64,000 nucleotides of DNA from Acidobacteriota bacterium. GTDB taxonomy: Bacteria; Acidobacteriota; Holophagae; Acanthopleuribacterales; Acanthopleuribacteraceae. This document shows positions 63,182 to 64,000 of the stretch, piece after piece. Under the pieces are notes generated by a model. It saw nothing but the letters and a program-made list of their open reading frames with translations. It was not told where the DNA came from and searched no databases. The position numbers were made by a program, and so were the translations under genes. The stretch's first letter is position 1. Every line of letters starts with the position of its first letter. The DNA lies in contig JACJWC010000013.1 of assembly GCA_020637335.1 (NCBI GenBank), forward strand, positions 62,001 through 126,000, given 5' to 3'.

Positions 63182-64000
63182 ATGATTTTCTTTGGGCTGA
63201 TGTTGGGTGATTTTTTTTCGTATTTTCCAGTGGATCACTTGATCCGCCTGGAGGTCACAGACGATTCTTATCTTGGTTCCATTCGGGATGTTGCTTTCTA
63301 CGAAGGTGGCATCGCTGTCTTGGATGATTTTGACCATTTACCGGTCCTATTTGATCCGACTGGCCGATTTTTGCGTGTGCTTGGCGCCAAGGGGCGCGGA
63401 CCTTTTGAGGTGATCAATTGCGCGGAAATCGAACCGTGTTGGGGCGGATCGCACTTGGCGGTGGTTGACCGAATAGCTCTGAAAATCGTCGTATTTGACG
63501 CCAAGGGCAAACCCGTTTTCGAAACGCCTGTTGGGTTTCCAGTGCCGACGACGGCTTTGTTTTGGCCCAGGCAAAATGAACTGGTGATGGCTGATTATTT
63601 CCCCGATGATCAGAAATACATGGTCGCCCGATTTAATCCACTGATTCAAAACCAGCCCGCTCAAGGACTGATCGATTATCCGCCTGAAATGACCCATTGG
63701 CATGGTGGCGTTCCGGTTTATAAGGGCATTTTTCAGTTGGATGATCGCTTATGGGTTTCAGATCTCTTTCATTCCTCTGTGTTGGTATTGGATCGGGACT
63801 ATCAACAGCACCATCAAATCAGCTTGCCCAAAGACGACTTTTTCCAGATTGAGGACCTGGCCAGTCATATCAACGATGCCCAATTTCCCTTTGAAAAAAA
63901 CGTAATTTGGGGCGTGTGGGGACTGGGCAAGCTGGCGGTAGTTGAGTTTACCCATGGCGCTTATGTCTATGACACCACGACGTTTCAGGCATTAGACCGA
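63182..64000 (+). CDS. Beta-propeller protein, incomplete at window end
   Basis: The frame opens at ATG 63182 and stays open to the last base (273 codons). The N-terminus MIFFGLMLGDFF is hydrophobic, possibly a short signal. The rest has repeated blade-like units, e.g. SIRDVAFYEGGIAVLDDF, PVLFDPTGRFLRVLGAKGRGPFE and LWVSDLFHSSVLVLDRD, as in six-bladed propellers of the NHL-like or 6-bladed (BACON-linked) kind. Ligand-binding or scaffold roles are usual; function here unknown. The 3' part is missing because of the window edge. Confidence 0.75.
   Translation, partial: MIFFGLMLGDFFSYFPVDHLIRLEVTDDSYLGSIRDVAFYEGGIAVLDDFDHLPVLFDPTGRFLRVLGAKGRGPFEVINCAEIEPCWGGSHLAVVDRIALKIVVFDAKGKPVFETPVGFPVPTTALFWPRQNELVMADYFPDDQKYMVARFNPLIQNQPAQGLIDYPPEMTHWHGGVPVYKGIFQLDDRLWVSDLFHSSVLVLDRDYQQHHQISLPKDDFFQIEDLASHINDAQFPFEKNVIWGVWGLGKLAVVEFTHGAYVYDTTTFQALDR

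Overview
The window is a chromosomal stretch from a Gram-negative bacterium of moderate GC content. Outer-membrane proteins (a TonB receptor and a patatin-POTRA-barrel protein), a lipoprotein-type RND adaptor, a type IV pilin and an IPTL-CTERM sorting signal all point to a diderm. TTG and GTG starts are common. The mix of a Reg_prop/Y_Y_Y sensor fused to a Ser/Thr kinase, DUF11 repeats, an archaeal-type phosphoglycerate mutase and multiheme cytochrome genes would suit an Acidobacteriota-like or similar environmental lineage. This placement is inference; there is no rRNA or marker gene here to settle it. I see no tRNA, rRNA, CRISPR array, transposase, integrase or phage gene.

Layout. 1-5.3 kb: a + strand operon for an electron-transfer module (cNMP/4Fe-4S protein, two-haem-type cytochrome b, decahaem cytochrome c), an FHA protein and a PaaK/CapK-like adenylate-forming enzyme. 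5.3-9.1 kb: gamma-glutamyltransferase, a GNAT acetyltransferase, a membrane glycosyltransferase and a small fibronectin-like secreted protein. 9.3-12.6 kb: an oxidative/nitrosative defence locus, ahpC-ahpD-dps, divergent from a NorR-like sigma54 activator. A very good -24/-12 promoter and twin operator dyads lie between them. 13.1-16.0 kb: an array of 83-bp imperfect-palindrome repeats separating short cores, in which a GxxExxY (PD-(D/E)XK) gene and a methyltransferase gene each sit where a core should be. 16-18.3 kb: a Na+-efflux-type ABC exporter. 18.4-19.5 kb: a Fic protein with two perfect-to-near-perfect operators over its start. 19.6-26.9 kb: an RND efflux operon with one adaptor and two different pumps. 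27.1-28.1 kb: a YeiH-type membrane protein.

28.5-34.3 kb: a giant sensor kinase, convergent with an apgM-like mutase and a 2-phosphoglycerate-kinase-like gene that overlap by ATGA. 34.3-36.2 kb: two secreted proteins. 36.6-44.6 kb: a 2671-residue DUF11 surface protein with eight 126-residue repeats, some nearly identical in DNA. 44.8-46.6 kb: a 59-residue membrane protein and an alkaline phosphatase. 47.0-49.6 kb: a pentapeptide-repeat membrane protein and a DUF4301 protein. 49.7-53.6 kb: a pair of DUF3857/transglutaminase proteins, one apparently without its catalytic Cys. 53.7-59.1 kb: a small membrane protein, a PlpD-type patatin and a KefB-type antiporter. 59.2-64 kb: a TonB receptor, a PilC-like protein with a pilin, and an incomplete beta-propeller gene.

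The most interesting signals are the palindrome-separated cassette-like array (13.1-16.0 kb), the sigma54-controlled ahpCD-dps locus with its NorR-like regulator, the sensor/Ser-Thr-kinase fusion, the electron-transfer module carrying FHA and cNMP domains, and the DUF11 giant with recurring CxxCxxxH.
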